Source: Conidiobolus incongruus B7586
Taxonomy: Eukaryota > Entomophthoromycota > Entomophthoromycetes > Entomophthorales > Conidiobolaceae
Assembly: GCA_000697335.1 (NCBI GenBank)
Contig: JNEM01008905.1
Span: forward strand, 1 to 61,318
Direction of reading: 5' to 3'
Length of the DNA stretch: 61,318 nt
Below the pieces are notes generated by a model. It saw only the letters and a list, made by a program, of their open reading frames with translations. It did no database searches and was not told the DNA's origin. Every line of letters starts with the position of its first letter. Position 1 is the first letter of the stretch. Positions 12,395 to 23,900 of this stretch are shown in pieces. The position numbers and the translations under genes were made by a program.

Positions 12395-14303
12395 TTACTC
12401 ATCAGTTACACATCCAAGGTTGGCAGGTTGGACATTTTTGATATATTTGTACAAAGTACCTCTAGAAGCCTTCAAAGGAGGGGGCGTCCATTGCTTTCTC
12501 CTGATTTCGAGCTCTTCGTCAGTGACATCAAATTGAATTTGCCTTGTTTCGGCATCGATGGTAACTCTGTCACCTGTCTTAATTAATGCAATATTGCCAC
12601 CAACTTGAGCTTCTGGAGCAATGTGTCCAATGATAAATCCATGACTACCTCCTGAGAATCTTCCATCTGTAAGCATAGCAACCTTGTCACCAAGTCCAGC
12701 ACCCATAATGGCACTAGTGGGAGTTAACATCTCAGGCATACCTGGACCACCCTTGGGACCTTCATAACGGATAACAATGACATCTCCCGCATGAATTTCT
12801 CCATCTTCAAGGGCTTTAAGCATTAACTCTTCACTGTCAAATACATTAGCGCGACCTTCAAAGCGCAAGCCTTCCTTGCCAGTGATTTTAGCGACGGCAC
12901 CATCGGGAGCGAGGTTACCATAAAGAATTTGAAGATGGCCAGTAGCCTTGATAGGATTGGAAACGGGTCTAATGATCTGCTGACCTTCCTTCAAACCAGG
13001 TAAATCTCTAAGATTTTCTTCAATAGTGCGACCAGTTACAGTCATGCAGTGGGGATGAATCCAGCCTTGTTCCATCAAGAATTTAAGAACTGCTGGAGTG
13101 CCTCCAATATCGTGCAGGTTTTCCATTACATATTTACCACTTGGTTTAAGGTCAGCCAATAAAGGAATTCTGTCGGATGTCCTTTGGAAATCGTCATAAG
13201 TAAGTTCGACACCAACAGCTCTGGCCATAGCGATTAAATGAAGCACAGCATTGGTAGAGCCTCCCAAAGCAGTGACAACAACCAAAGCGTTTTCGAAAGC
13301 TTCACGAGTCATAATTTTCTTGGGCGTAAGGTCAAGTTCCAATAATTTTTTGATAGCCTCGCCAGCTCTTTCACATTCTTTCATCTTCTCTTCACTAGTA
13401 GCAGGTGCTGAAGATGAATATGGAAGAGACATGCCCATTGCTTCAATTGCAGATGCCATGGTATTAGCAGTGTACATACCACCACAAGCACCAGCGCCTG
13501 GGCAAGCATGACGAATAACAGAAGCTCTTTCTTCTTCTGAGATTTTACCTGTAATATACTCACCATAGCATTGGAAAGCTGAGATAATATCTAAGGGTTG
13601 ATTGGGACGGAGGTCAGATTTACCTGGCTGAATAGTGCCCCCATATACCATGATACTAGGTCTGTTCACACGAGCCATAGCAATCAAACAACCAGGCATA
13701 TTTTTATCGCATCCAGGGATACTGATATTAGCATCGTAGTATTGACCACTCATAACCTGATAATCAAATTGAAATATAATATTAATTAAATAAACCTTAC
13801 TTTAGTATTTTATCAGACTTACAGTTTCGATACTATCAGCAATGATATCTCTCGATTGCAAGGAATAAGACATGCCATCAGTACCATTAGTCATACCATC
13901 ACTTACGCCAATAGTATTAAAGCGATAACCGACCAATCCAGCCTTTTGTACTCCCTTTTTCACACCCTCTGACAGAATATTTAAGTGCATATTACAGGGA
14001 TTGCCCTCATACCAACTAGATAACATAAGAAAATTGAACTATAATAGTATTTGATATATCACTTACACACTGGCAATACCCACTTGAGCTTTTTTCATAT
14101 CTTCAGGCTGTAAACCGGTAGCATACACTAATTCCAATTAATTCCTATTATAAAATGACAAAATAGAAACACTTACACATAGCTTGAGCAGCGCCTCTGG
14201 ATTTAGGTTCAGTCAACTGAGAACTGAACTTATTCAATTTGATCTCGCCCTCTTTGCCCTCACTAGGCTTAGTATTCACTTGGTTCGCTTGAGTAGCATT
14301 CAT
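12395..14303 (-). CDS. ILV3: Dihydroxy-acid dehydratase
   Basis: Third enzyme of valine and isoleucine synthesis. It dehydrates 2,3-dihydroxy-isovalerate and 2,3-dihydroxy-3-methylvalerate to the 2-oxo acids, normally in mitochondria. Minus-strand exons are 14303-14177, 14127-14067, 14015-13823 and 13756-12395, with introns of 49, 51 and 66 bp. Joined, they give 580 residues from the first in-frame ATG (yeast Ilv3 has 585). The three Fe-S cluster Cys residues are present: Cys70 in [10 protein letters not shown], Cys143 in [10 protein letters not shown] and Cys218 in [13 protein letters not shown]. The C-terminal [20 protein letters not shown] block is also intact. Splice junctions rebuild conserved motifs exactly (RGAAQAM-LYATGL, VGIASV-WYEGN, SIET-VMSGQ). 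Upstream of the ATG a further exon continues the frame with an Arg/Lys-rich, acid-free stretch like a mitochondrial presequence but without an AUG; see findings. Confidence 0.96.
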
Positions 14304-14470
14304 ATTGAGTGATGATTTAGAACTTATAAAACTTCTCTCTAAATATAATCGTTTATGGTTTATTCATAATGTAAAACTGTGTAAATTACTTACGATAAAT
14401 AAATATTTTACTTCTGTAAAAAGGATATGCTCTGAGTTTAGTAAAGTTAAGATATTTAAGATTGAAAGAT
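14304..14470 (-). other. AUG-less presequence-like extension of ILV3
   Basis: The exon containing the first ATG runs upstream to about 14340, where it meets a splice acceptor (ATTTAG). A donor GTAAGT lies near 14394, giving an intron of about 55 bp. Joining the two keeps the frame and reads KLRAYPFYRSKIFIYQRSFI followed by SSKSSLN before the ATG. The stretch is rich in Arg, Lys, Ser and aromatics with no acidic residue, and RSFISS resembles a presequence cleavage site. No in-frame ATG precedes it in the open stretch. It may be translated from a near-cognate codon, or another small 5' exon may exist. Confidence 0.5.
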
Positions 14471-16000
14471 AGAGATTGAATTAAATTGAAATAAATATTA
14501 AAATATATTAGTAAAACCCAGTGATGTCAGGCATTGGATCTAATTTATTTGACAACTCATATTTTTAAGGGTTTCATAAAGTTGTGATTACTATATTGAG
14601 ATGATTAGATATGAGATTTACTATGTCATACTTTTTGTTATGGATTTTTAGCTTGAAATTTCCTTTTAATGGTCTTAAATTATAATCATATAATTAAAAT
14701 TTCATCAATCTGATTAAACTAGATTTTAATCTATAATTGTTATTTTTTTTATTAATCCCAAAGGATTTTAATATTTAATATTTTAATAAAATATAATTTA
14801 TAGACGACTAAATTAAAATATTTAAAATTGATAGGAATATATCTTATAATTATATCTTTTATAATATAATATACAATGAATTAATTTTAAAATATAATAA
14901 TATTCATATAATGAAAAACTCTGATCATAAACATTAATTGAATAAATTTTATACATATCTAAATATGGCAGATCAACACCGCATCAAATTTAGATTTCAT
15001 CCACTAATATCATTTTGAACTCCGAGTATATGGAAAACTTATTCTGCCTTAATTACCATACAAACGTTATCAACATTATTTTTTTTAAAATATTTTATTA
15101 CATTTATAAAGTATCATATACTTTCCTCAGTTAAATATTTTAAAAATACTGAATTAATTTATAAATATTTATAAATATTGATTAATATTTTAATTTTAAA
15201 AAATTGTAAATTTAGTAAAATTTGTATAAATTTTTTTTGTGATAAGGTTATCAGGTTATAACAATGGTCAACAGATCTATGACTAATCAGGTATCACTGA
15301 TGATCTCATTATTTAAAATTGTTCATAATATAAATATCTATCGATTAATTTAATTATTATTCAGTGTTTAAATATTTAATATTGTCATTGAAATAAATAA
15401 ATTGATTTGTTTTAAATATAATCCAATCGAATAGTATTAAAAATTCAAAAATATATTTAATAATACGCTTTAGAAGAATTAACAAAATTGAATGTTATTA
15501 TTTTCTGTGACTTGTATTTGTTACAAGACAGATATTGGATAATTTTATATAGTTTGTTTTGAAATCGATGCTAAGTTGAATCATTAGTTGTATTATCTAG
15601 TCATTAATATATATATTCCTTTAAACAAAAAGTACCAAGATATAATATCATTCAAAAATACCACTACAAGCACCCTACCAATAATTTATCCTAATCAACA
15701 ATCCCAAGCAATATCAAGCTGAAACAAATGAATACAATTGAGTTGCAAGTCCAGTCCCAATTAAGCCAAAATCCATTTGAAATAATTTACCAAGGTTAAA
15801 ATTCAAAAAATATTGATCAACTTAATTGATTCTTTTAAAGATTAATGACTTTCAAAAAATAACGATAAGAAAAATTTTCCTAATCACTAATACTGTATAA
15901 ATAATATTGAAAGTATTTAATGTTGAAATAGTTTGTAAATTTTTGTTGTGAAATAAAATTGGAAAGAGGATTGTTGAATAATAAAAATATTAAAAAAATT
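14471..16000. other. Divergent promoter region, AT-rich
   Basis: ILV3 (minus) and the kelch gene (plus) diverge from this stretch. No further gene, RNA or repeat recognised. The 98-codon minus frame overlapping its right end is a shadow of the kelch gene. Confidence 0.5.
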
Positions 16001-17764
16001 ATGATACCAAGGATAATTACATTAATAAGCTTGAATTGGCTAAAATATGCGGATTGTAATACGGTAATGCCTATAGTGCGACCGAGTGCACTCTTGAGCA
16101 AAGACACTTTGGTAGCCGTTACAAATTCTTCTTTACCAAACGGTCCAGATCCCATAGTGTTCTTCCGTATTAACAATCAGACGAACAGTGGTGGGATGGC
16201 GATGGGGGATCATCTGTCAATTAGCAACCATCAAATGCAACCATACACCCAACCAGTACTATTAGATTATGTTGATGGTCAAAATCACGGCTTCATAATA
16301 AAAGGTCTGGGGCTGGAATCACAGTCCCTGTACAAGTACAATAACTGGATTGGCGAAATTGATTTCAATAATTGGAATTACGACCCTAATCCCTCCAAAA
16401 TCATTCCCGCTCCTAACAATTTCCCGCAAAGTGGATTTTCGGCTACCGTGATACCAAAGAAACCCATCCAAGGTCAGGATTCTGTTATTTATATATTTGG
16501 GGGTTGGGTCAAGGATGGATCGGAGTTTGCACTGTCTAATGCTTTGATCAGTTATAACATTGCTAAAAGGGAGTGGAAGGATTTGAGTGATACTTTGAAA
16601 TATGTTGAAATTCCGAAGTTGGCATATCATACTGCTATTGCTGTGGATAACAGGTATGTTGTGATTCTGGGCGGTATGTCGTCTCAAGAATCTGGAGATA
16701 ATGGAACGTATCAGCCACTATCAAAGTTATTGATTTTTGATACAAAAGATATGAAATGGCAGTTGCCGAACCCTAAAAATCAGTCATGGTGTGCTCACAG
16801 GCCAATTGTGGGGCATAGTGCAGTGGAATTTAAAGGAAAAGTAGTAGTATATGGTGGCATCGATAGTACCAATTCCTATTCACTACCATATCCTGAACTT
16901 TGTATACTTGATCCAGTGAGTTGGGAATGGAAGGATGAATACGTATTGGACTCAGCGGGTAATCAATTTACAATAGGGGTTGCATGGCATGCTGCCATTG
17001 TAGCAAATAATAATATGATAGTATTATATGGTAAATTAAACTGATATATGGTTGCTATATAAAAGAGATATTAATTAAACTAATTAAACTAATTAGGGTC
17101 CAGTCAAAACCCGAGTAGTCCCATTATGACAATCGATCTGAACTCACACCAAATCACTGAAGCAATTGTGTTCAAGGGCTCTTTCAATCTGAATGAATCG
17201 ACCGACTCCAAGCCCAATATGGGCCTTATAGCGGGAACTTGGACTATTGCAGGCATTTTGGTATGTCTATTCAGTATCGGATTTTATCACTATATCATTA
17301 AACCAAAACGCTGGCGAAGGCTCTCAGCATCATCCCACTATCCCCAAGCTCCCAAGCGAGGAATATTTGGATCATTTTACAAGGACCCTCAAGGCCCTAA
17401 CACCCAAACACTACCTATTGAAACTGCGATATGGTCCGACAATCTCCGCACGGTTCACTCCGTGATCACATCCAAACAATATAATAACCAAATTATCAAT
17501 AATAACGATCAACTGCATCATCACACTAACCTCAGCCAATTCTTCCTGGAGGACAATGCAATTAACCAAGATCTGCTACAGCACGACGAGCCAAAATTCA
17601 TTGATATGGAGACGCAATTACACTCACACAACCATGCCAAAGAGAGCGAACTAGAACCCGGCAGTCAAATTATTAGCGATCGTACCTTTGTAAATAATGA
17701 CAATCGGGAATATCCCGACAAATTACTTATTGAAACAGAGGCTCAAGATACTTTGATCAATTAA
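16001..17764 (+). CDS. Kelch-repeat single-pass membrane protein
   Basis: The exons are 16001-17030 and 17097-17764, with a 66-bp intron inside a kelch blade (VLYG-GSS is rebuilt by splicing). They give 565 residues. The chosen start is the first ATG, giving MIPRIITLISLNWLKYADC, a plausible signal peptide; the open frame runs further 5' but without an ATG. Kelch-type blades follow with characteristic cores (IYIFGGW, YVVILGGMSS, VVVYGGIDS, MIVLYGGSS), probably forming a beta-propeller outside the cell or in the secretory lumen. A membrane span (about 385-408, TWTIAGILVCLFSIGFYHYI) precedes a basic KPKRWRR stop-transfer and a tail of about 155 residues rich in His, Asn and Gln. Such kelch/TM proteins are common in early-diverging fungi, but I know of no assigned ligand or function. 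Only 143 bp separate it from the convergent transporter gene. Confidence 0.82.
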
Positions 17765-17907
17765 TTATTTATTCAAATAAAATAGATTGCATTCAAAAAT
17801 GACCAGCTAAAAATATCATTTTATTCAATAGTTTTAATAATACAAACAAATGGAAATGGAAAAAATCAGGAATATAACTCGAAGAAAATGAGTCAATAGC
17901 ATTGGGA

Positions 17908-19452
17908 TTAGTGAGATCTGAAGCCGAAAAATCTACTGTAATTAGCCTGTAATTCTTTCATATTATTGGTGGCTGAATTACTCTTGGTCTCAGGTAATAT
18001 CTTGTAAATGATATAGATGCATCCTATGAGCATGACACCAAACAGGATGAATACATTGCCAGAGTAGGTGTCGTTAGCGCCGCCCAGAAATGTCTGGAGG
18101 GGTAAGAAGATGAGGCCAACAATAAAGTTGAAAAACAAATTGGTGGGGAGCGCTAGTGTGGACGCGGACGAGACTGAGGGCGTGTCGAACATTTCGGGTA
18201 GGAGGATGAATGGGAGGGGACCCAAGCCCAATGCGAAGGTACCTGTGGACCCAAAAATGGTGATGGCGCTAAGGTAGGGGTACTCAGCATTGCTGGCAAT
18301 TCCAAATAAGAGATTGAATACAGCCATGGAGACTCCAGATGCGAGTAAGAGAGTTCTTCTGCCCAGTTTGTCTACTAGTGGAGCACTCGCTAATGCAACG
18401 ACCAGTTGAACAATATTAATTAACATAGTAACGTATTTGGAAGTTGAGGGGAATGCAGGACTTAAAATATCCGTGGAATAGTACATGATCGCATTAATTC
18501 CTGAAACTTGCTGAGTGAAGTGAATAAACATAATCATAACCAAGCTGGGGAAATGATATGACGACTTCAACAACTCCTTGACCGATAATGACTGCTCCGT
18601 AGTAATAGTGTTTTGAGGAGTCTCTAAACTTTGGTAACCCTCAGGTGAAATGCTAATATTCTGCAGATCACTCAACTCCTCCTCGACATTCACAGTTGCT
18701 CTCAAGTACTGAAGTGCTTTTTCAGCTTCAATATACCCGTTGGGTTTGGATAATAAGTAAACGGGAGATTCCGGCGCCTTGGAAAAAAATATTAATTGGG
18801 AAATGGACAAGACAATATTCACCATAAAGATATACCGCCAATGATCCATATTGGTTAGTAGGATACCAAACACCTGCGCTAAAATGATACCGGTGACGAT
18901 ACCTATTTGGTTGAGCATACCAATAGTACCCTTCAAATTCTGGGGTGAAATTTCATTCAGGTACACTGGAACTACCACGAGACCAACACCAGCTGCCAGT
19001 CCCACCAAAAGTCTTCCTGTGAACATAGCGCGAGCGTTGGACGCTAACGCAATTGCCAGAGAACCCGACAATAGTAGTACATTGTTCCAGAATAGGGCGC
19101 CTTTACGTCCTAGTTTTTCCATAGCTTGAGCTCCTAGAATGGAGCCTACAACCCCACCCAAAGGAAATATGGAAGTCACCAAAGAAAATTCGAATTGGGA
19201 CAGTTTGAAACATGGTGGTAAAAATTCTAACACTGTTGGGACCTCCTTGGTGGGACAGTTCAATAAGATTGATGACGGAGTATTCAACTCACCAGTGTGG
19301 TAACCAAATTGGAGAGAAGTGAGTGCTGCAACCACCGCTGAGACTATGAGAGGGATAGTAAATTGGAATTTGCTGCTGTCGCTACTCTGGTTAATGTTAT
19401 CGAATTGTCTGTTAAAAGACACGTAACCGTTAAAATCTGGATTTTCTGACAT
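17908..19452 (-). CDS. GLUT-like sugar transporter (MFS, SLC2 type)
   Basis: Twelve-span facilitator of the sugar porter family; the frame is single-exon with 514 residues. Signature blocks are all present: LGRKG between spans 2 and 3, GRLLVGLAAGVGLVVVPVYL in spans 4-5, PESPVYLL after span 6, QQVSGINAIMYYST in span 7, DKLGRRTLL between 8 and 9, GLGPLPFILLPEMF in span 10 and PETKS after span 12. The Trp usually found in the GPxPxPW block of span 10 is Phe. The layout resembles animal GLUTs more than typical yeast Hxt proteins. It is the third family member in this window; the tandem pair at 36-41.6 kb is more like each other than like this copy. Substrate is not predictable, though a hexose is likely. 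The ATG at 19452 leaves a short polar N-terminus (MSENPDFNGY). Confidence 0.93.
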   Translation of the reverse strand: MSENPDFNGYVSFNRQFDNINQSSDSSKFQFTIPLIVSAVVAALTSLQFGYHTGELNTPSSILLNCPTKEVPTVLEFLPPCFKLSQFEFSLVTSIFPLGGVVGSILGAQAMEKLGRKGALFWNNVLLLSGSLAIALASNARAMFTGRLLVGLAAGVGLVVVPVYLNEISPQNLKGTIGMLNQIGIVTGIILAQVFGILLTNMDHWRYIFMVNIVLSISQLIFFSKAPESPVYLLSKPNGYIEAEKALQYLRATVNVEEELSDLQNISISPEGYQSLETPQNTITTEQSLSVKELLKSSYHFPSLVMIMFIHFTQQVSGINAIMYYSTDILSPAFPSTSKYVTMLINIVQLVVALASAPLVDKLGRRTLLLASGVSMAVFNLLFGIASNAEYPYLSAITIFGSTGTFALGLGPLPFILLPEMFDTPSVSSASTLALPTNLFFNFIVGLIFLPLQTFLGGANDTYSGNVFILFGVMLIGCIYIIYKILPETKSNSATNNMKELQANYSRFFGFRSH

Positions 19453-20929
19453 GTATTTGTTTTAAAAAATAACTGAATACATTGATTGTGATATTAATTT
19501 AATTTAAATAGATTAATTATGGGTCTATTCATTATGGATTGATGAATGACTGCTAATTTCCTGAAAATGATAATGTGATCACCTTTTATTAGATTAAAAT
19601 GGGTTAATTATTGAGATCAGTTCATTTTGGCTCATACATCGAAACCCTTCATAGATTGCCCAACAAGCAAAAATATTTTTTCAAAATTATATATAATTAT
19701 TTTATTAAATATATGTTCATTGATATTCTAAATATTATGGTATTGCCTTTAAATTTTGGATAAATTTGAGGATATCTGAATTGTTCAAGATTAATGACAG
19801 TTGAATTAAAAATTATCTATAATAAAAATGACAATATTGCTAAATTTCAACTAAGGGAAGCGTTGTTTGTAAAGTTGAATAGATTTGAAAATATATCATA
19901 AAATGGGATGGCATCCTTCATCATATTTTTTTTGATTCTAGTAATTGAATTATTCTATCAATTATAAATGATAAAACTCTGCTATATTATAAAACTTGAC
20001 CATGAAATTTTATTGAAACTGCTTGATTTAAATAAAAACTAAATATTGGAACCAATTAGAATTATAATGAGAATACAACATAAATTATAATTATCAATTT
20101 TAATAAAGATATTTTTTTAATATTGAAAAATTAAAAGAAATAAATCTTAATATTAAGGTATAATATACATATTAATTTGGTTAAAATATTTCATTTATTA
20201 TGATTATTGTACTAATAAAATTAGAATAGTTTGGAAATTATATCAATATTAATATTAAAATAAAATTATACATTCCCTCTAATTATAATCATTATTTTAT
20301 TATCAATCATATAATCTATAATCTAAGAAAATTTACTGAATTATACGATAAATAAATTATCACCAAATATTATTTTCAAAATTTTATTCAATGAAAAGAA
20401 TCATAGATATACGATGTTTAATTAGAATCGATTTTATTAATTTGATTAAATTTGAAAACTTATGAGATTTCAATGTTATACAATTCATTTAAGTTACAAA
20501 TTTTTCATATTAAAAAAATACTTATAAATTTTTCAACCAATGAATTGGTTGAAATATAAATTTAATTTTTTTTTAGATTTTAAACTATTTAATAAAATAA
20601 TTTGATTTTGTTGTATTTTTAAACATATTTGAATATGATCATCAGGTTAAACTAATGAAATCAAATTTATAACCCATAAAAATTTTACCTTTTAAAATTC
20701 ATTTAAATGGTAATAACAGTCATAAACCGAAAAATCACTCAAAAAATTTCAAATCCTAAAAATTCATTTTGATTTAATATTAATTCAATATTTATACTAA
20801 AACAAGACAGAAAAATACTTTATTGTGGATTAATTATTATTAAATAATTTATTTTTATTTAATTGAATATTTTTATCATTTTAAATTTTTAATTAAATCT
20901 TATACAAATTGTATTAATAAATATTGAAA
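19453..20929. other. Divergent promoter region, AT-rich
   Basis: The sugar transporter (minus) and the Tsc11 gene (plus) diverge from this 1.5-kb stretch. No additional gene, RNA or repeat recognised. Confidence 0.5.
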
Positions 20930-23900
20930 ATGGATGACGACCAACGAGATAGAGATCCCGAAGTAACTTAATAGCACATTTCAAAGCACCTCTAAACTAA
21001 TCCCCTCTTAGATAGCTTCTGTTTACAACCAACTGGTTATTGAGAACAAAGTGAAGTTAGGCATTCAAAATATGTTACAAGCTCACGATACATTTAAGAA
21101 GGGGGATGTGACGAACAAGCAGAAGATGGAGCAAGAGCTGATAACGAGTAACAACAAGTTGGCAGCGTTGACGAAAGAGTTGGAAATAAGGCAAAAGATG
21201 CAGAGTTCCAAAAAAAGTAAATTTTAAATTTCGTAATTATTATTCAACATTAATTGGGTTAGGTCGTCCCGCCAGTTTATCTTTTGGATCTCAGCCCGAT
21301 TTAAGTGAATTTAAAAATAAAGGTAAACATCATCAATTCATATTGTGGAATTATCAATATTCAATAAGTGTTAGATTTAGAGACAAATATCCACTACATC
21401 ATAGACAACCTTAGTAAGAGAGGTGGGGACAGTAACATTAAAATTCTATTTCTCAAGAAGGTGAACTACTGGTTGGAAACTACAAATCCCGAATTACAAC
21501 ATCACCAGTTGCAACTATTCACATGGTAATATATGTATTGTTATCATATAATTGGTATTAATTATACCCAAAGCCTTAGAAATTTGCTCTTCGAATCCTC
21601 CAAAGATCTCAGATGTTTAGCTCTCAAAACCTTTTTTCAATTATTACTGGATGAAGGTTCTATTCAAGATTTTTTTGATTTGAGAGTGGATTTCTTTTTA
21701 ATAAGGTATTCTTCAAAATTCGATCAATCTACAGTACCATTAATACTCTTCAGATTTTTAACTACTTCTATTCAATGGGAGCCCGAAAGAGAACAGAGTA
21801 TTAAAATTATTAGAAAAATTTCGTCATTTGCCAAATCCAATGGAAAATCGTTTCGAGGTTTGGTGAGTGTTTTAATCGCTATAGCGGATCAGCCAGATGA
21901 TAAGTTTAGGATTAGTGCAATTGAATTGTTGTGTGAATTGAGTAATTTCAACCATATCAATTAGGAAATATTAAAATTAATTGATTATATTTAGTCGTTT
22001 GGAACCCCCAACTCGTAGTACAAACTGGAGGTATTCGTATCATATTAAATTCATTGTTCGATATACCTCTAGAATTATCGAGATCTATTTTACAAATTCT
22101 ACTCGTGTTATTAGATTGTCCTAGTAGTCGCAAATACATTCAACCAGGTTACGATTTTGAAGTAAATCGAATGATATTTACTATAGTATGATTATTAATA
22201 TATTGATATAGACCATTTTATCAGTATTTTTTGAAACCGATACCAAAACTGAAGTATTTGAAGATCGATTAAAAACAGCTGCCACGTTGACGAAAGATTT
22301 GCTAAGATCTTGGAATGGTAAAAGATAATATACATAAAATAATTCAATGAAAATTAATTTTTTATAATAGGTATTATGTATCTATGTCTTAATAATCGTC
22401 AAGGCTTCAAATATTTAATCCAATCTTTTCACACCAATTCTCAAACTATCTTGGTAAATATTACCATATAGTTAACTTAATGTTTAATTAATTTTAATTT
22501 AGAAAACTTTATTAAACATATTTTTCGAAATTTTCGATTTAACATTGCCTGATTGGCATTTAGATGAAAATTCAACTCCTGGTAAATTTTTAGTAATTTT
22601 ATTTATTGAATTTGTTAATAATTTATAGAATATGAATCTAACAAATTAAACATTGACAAGAATACGAAATTGAGTTTAGTGGACCAGTACCATTCCATTT
22701 TGTTGCAATTATTGTTCGATGCAGGGATATTTGAAGTAAATTCACAATATTTCTATTTATTACAATAATCGACTAATTTCAACTCATTTATTAGAAACTA
22801 ATCCATCTTCTCAAATCACAATCCTCCGAAATTAAATTTTATACCATTATATTACTTGCCGAGCTCCTCAAACTTTCGAATCATTTTCATTTCGATGAAT
22901 TGATAATACCCATTCAAGTAATTTAATATTATTTTAGCTGATTATAAATTGATTAATCTTTGAGATAGTCGTTGCCGTCCCTTTTGGAATTGAGTCTCAA
23001 TTTTCGAGATAAATTACTAAGGCACGAAGCCACTTCTGCTCTTACAAAAATCGACGAAGCTAATATGAATTTTTTGAGGAGTGTAAATTCAGAATTGTAT
23101 TATCCTTCCCTTGGGTAATTTTTATTTTATTGTATTATAACTTTTGCTAATTGTCAATTAGCACAATGACTATTACCCCACATGGTCAAAAGTATATTGC
23201 GGGTATTAAGAGACAAGTGGGAGGTCAAATTGATGAGAATCACTTTAGAGCGATGCTAACTGAAACTCAAGTAATTCCATTTATCTATTTACATCAATAC
23301 ATTATACATTTATTCACAATTGGCTAGGTTCTGATTGATAGAGATTTCTACAAATGGAATTTTGATATTATTTTGGAACTCTTGCAAGGTCCTCTATTAA
23401 ATAGTAAACGCTTGGACGAAGCTATCAAAAATACCAAATTTATTAAACGTCTCCTTCAGTTCTTTTCCCCATCGTCTAAAATGTTTTCGGAGATAAAGAA
23501 TTTAAAGGTAATCTTAATAAAAAGAGATAGTTGGATTAAGAACTGATACTGTGAATTTTAGTATAATCACAAGTACGTCCAAGTCGGATGCGAATTAATG
23601 TACACTCTATTAGCAAATCCTGAAGGTGTAAAATATTTGATGGAGAATGAATTTTTAGCTCAACTTAGGGATGCTTTGAACGAATTGGATCCAGTAATTC
23701 TTACCTATATATCGTAATTCATATATTAATTTTAATTAGATTCACGGTTCCGGCACTTCCGAACCCTTATTCTCATCGGATAAAATGAAATATACGCTGA
23801 CCTCCAGTTATTTTATATTACTGGGTGCTTTGAGTAAATATAAAACAGGGATCAGGTCCATTGTATTATTTTTATAATGAATATCAATTAATTTATTTTT

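Noticed and set aside
13251-13511. Frames antisense to ILV3, the transporters and the amidases
   Set aside because: They are shadows of well-supported genes, produced by codon bias on the opposite strand.
21901-21994. Apparent in-frame stop ending the Rictor exon at 21961
   Set aside because: A GT-AG intron at 21942-21994 removes it and restores a conserved Rictor-like segment, so it is not a break.
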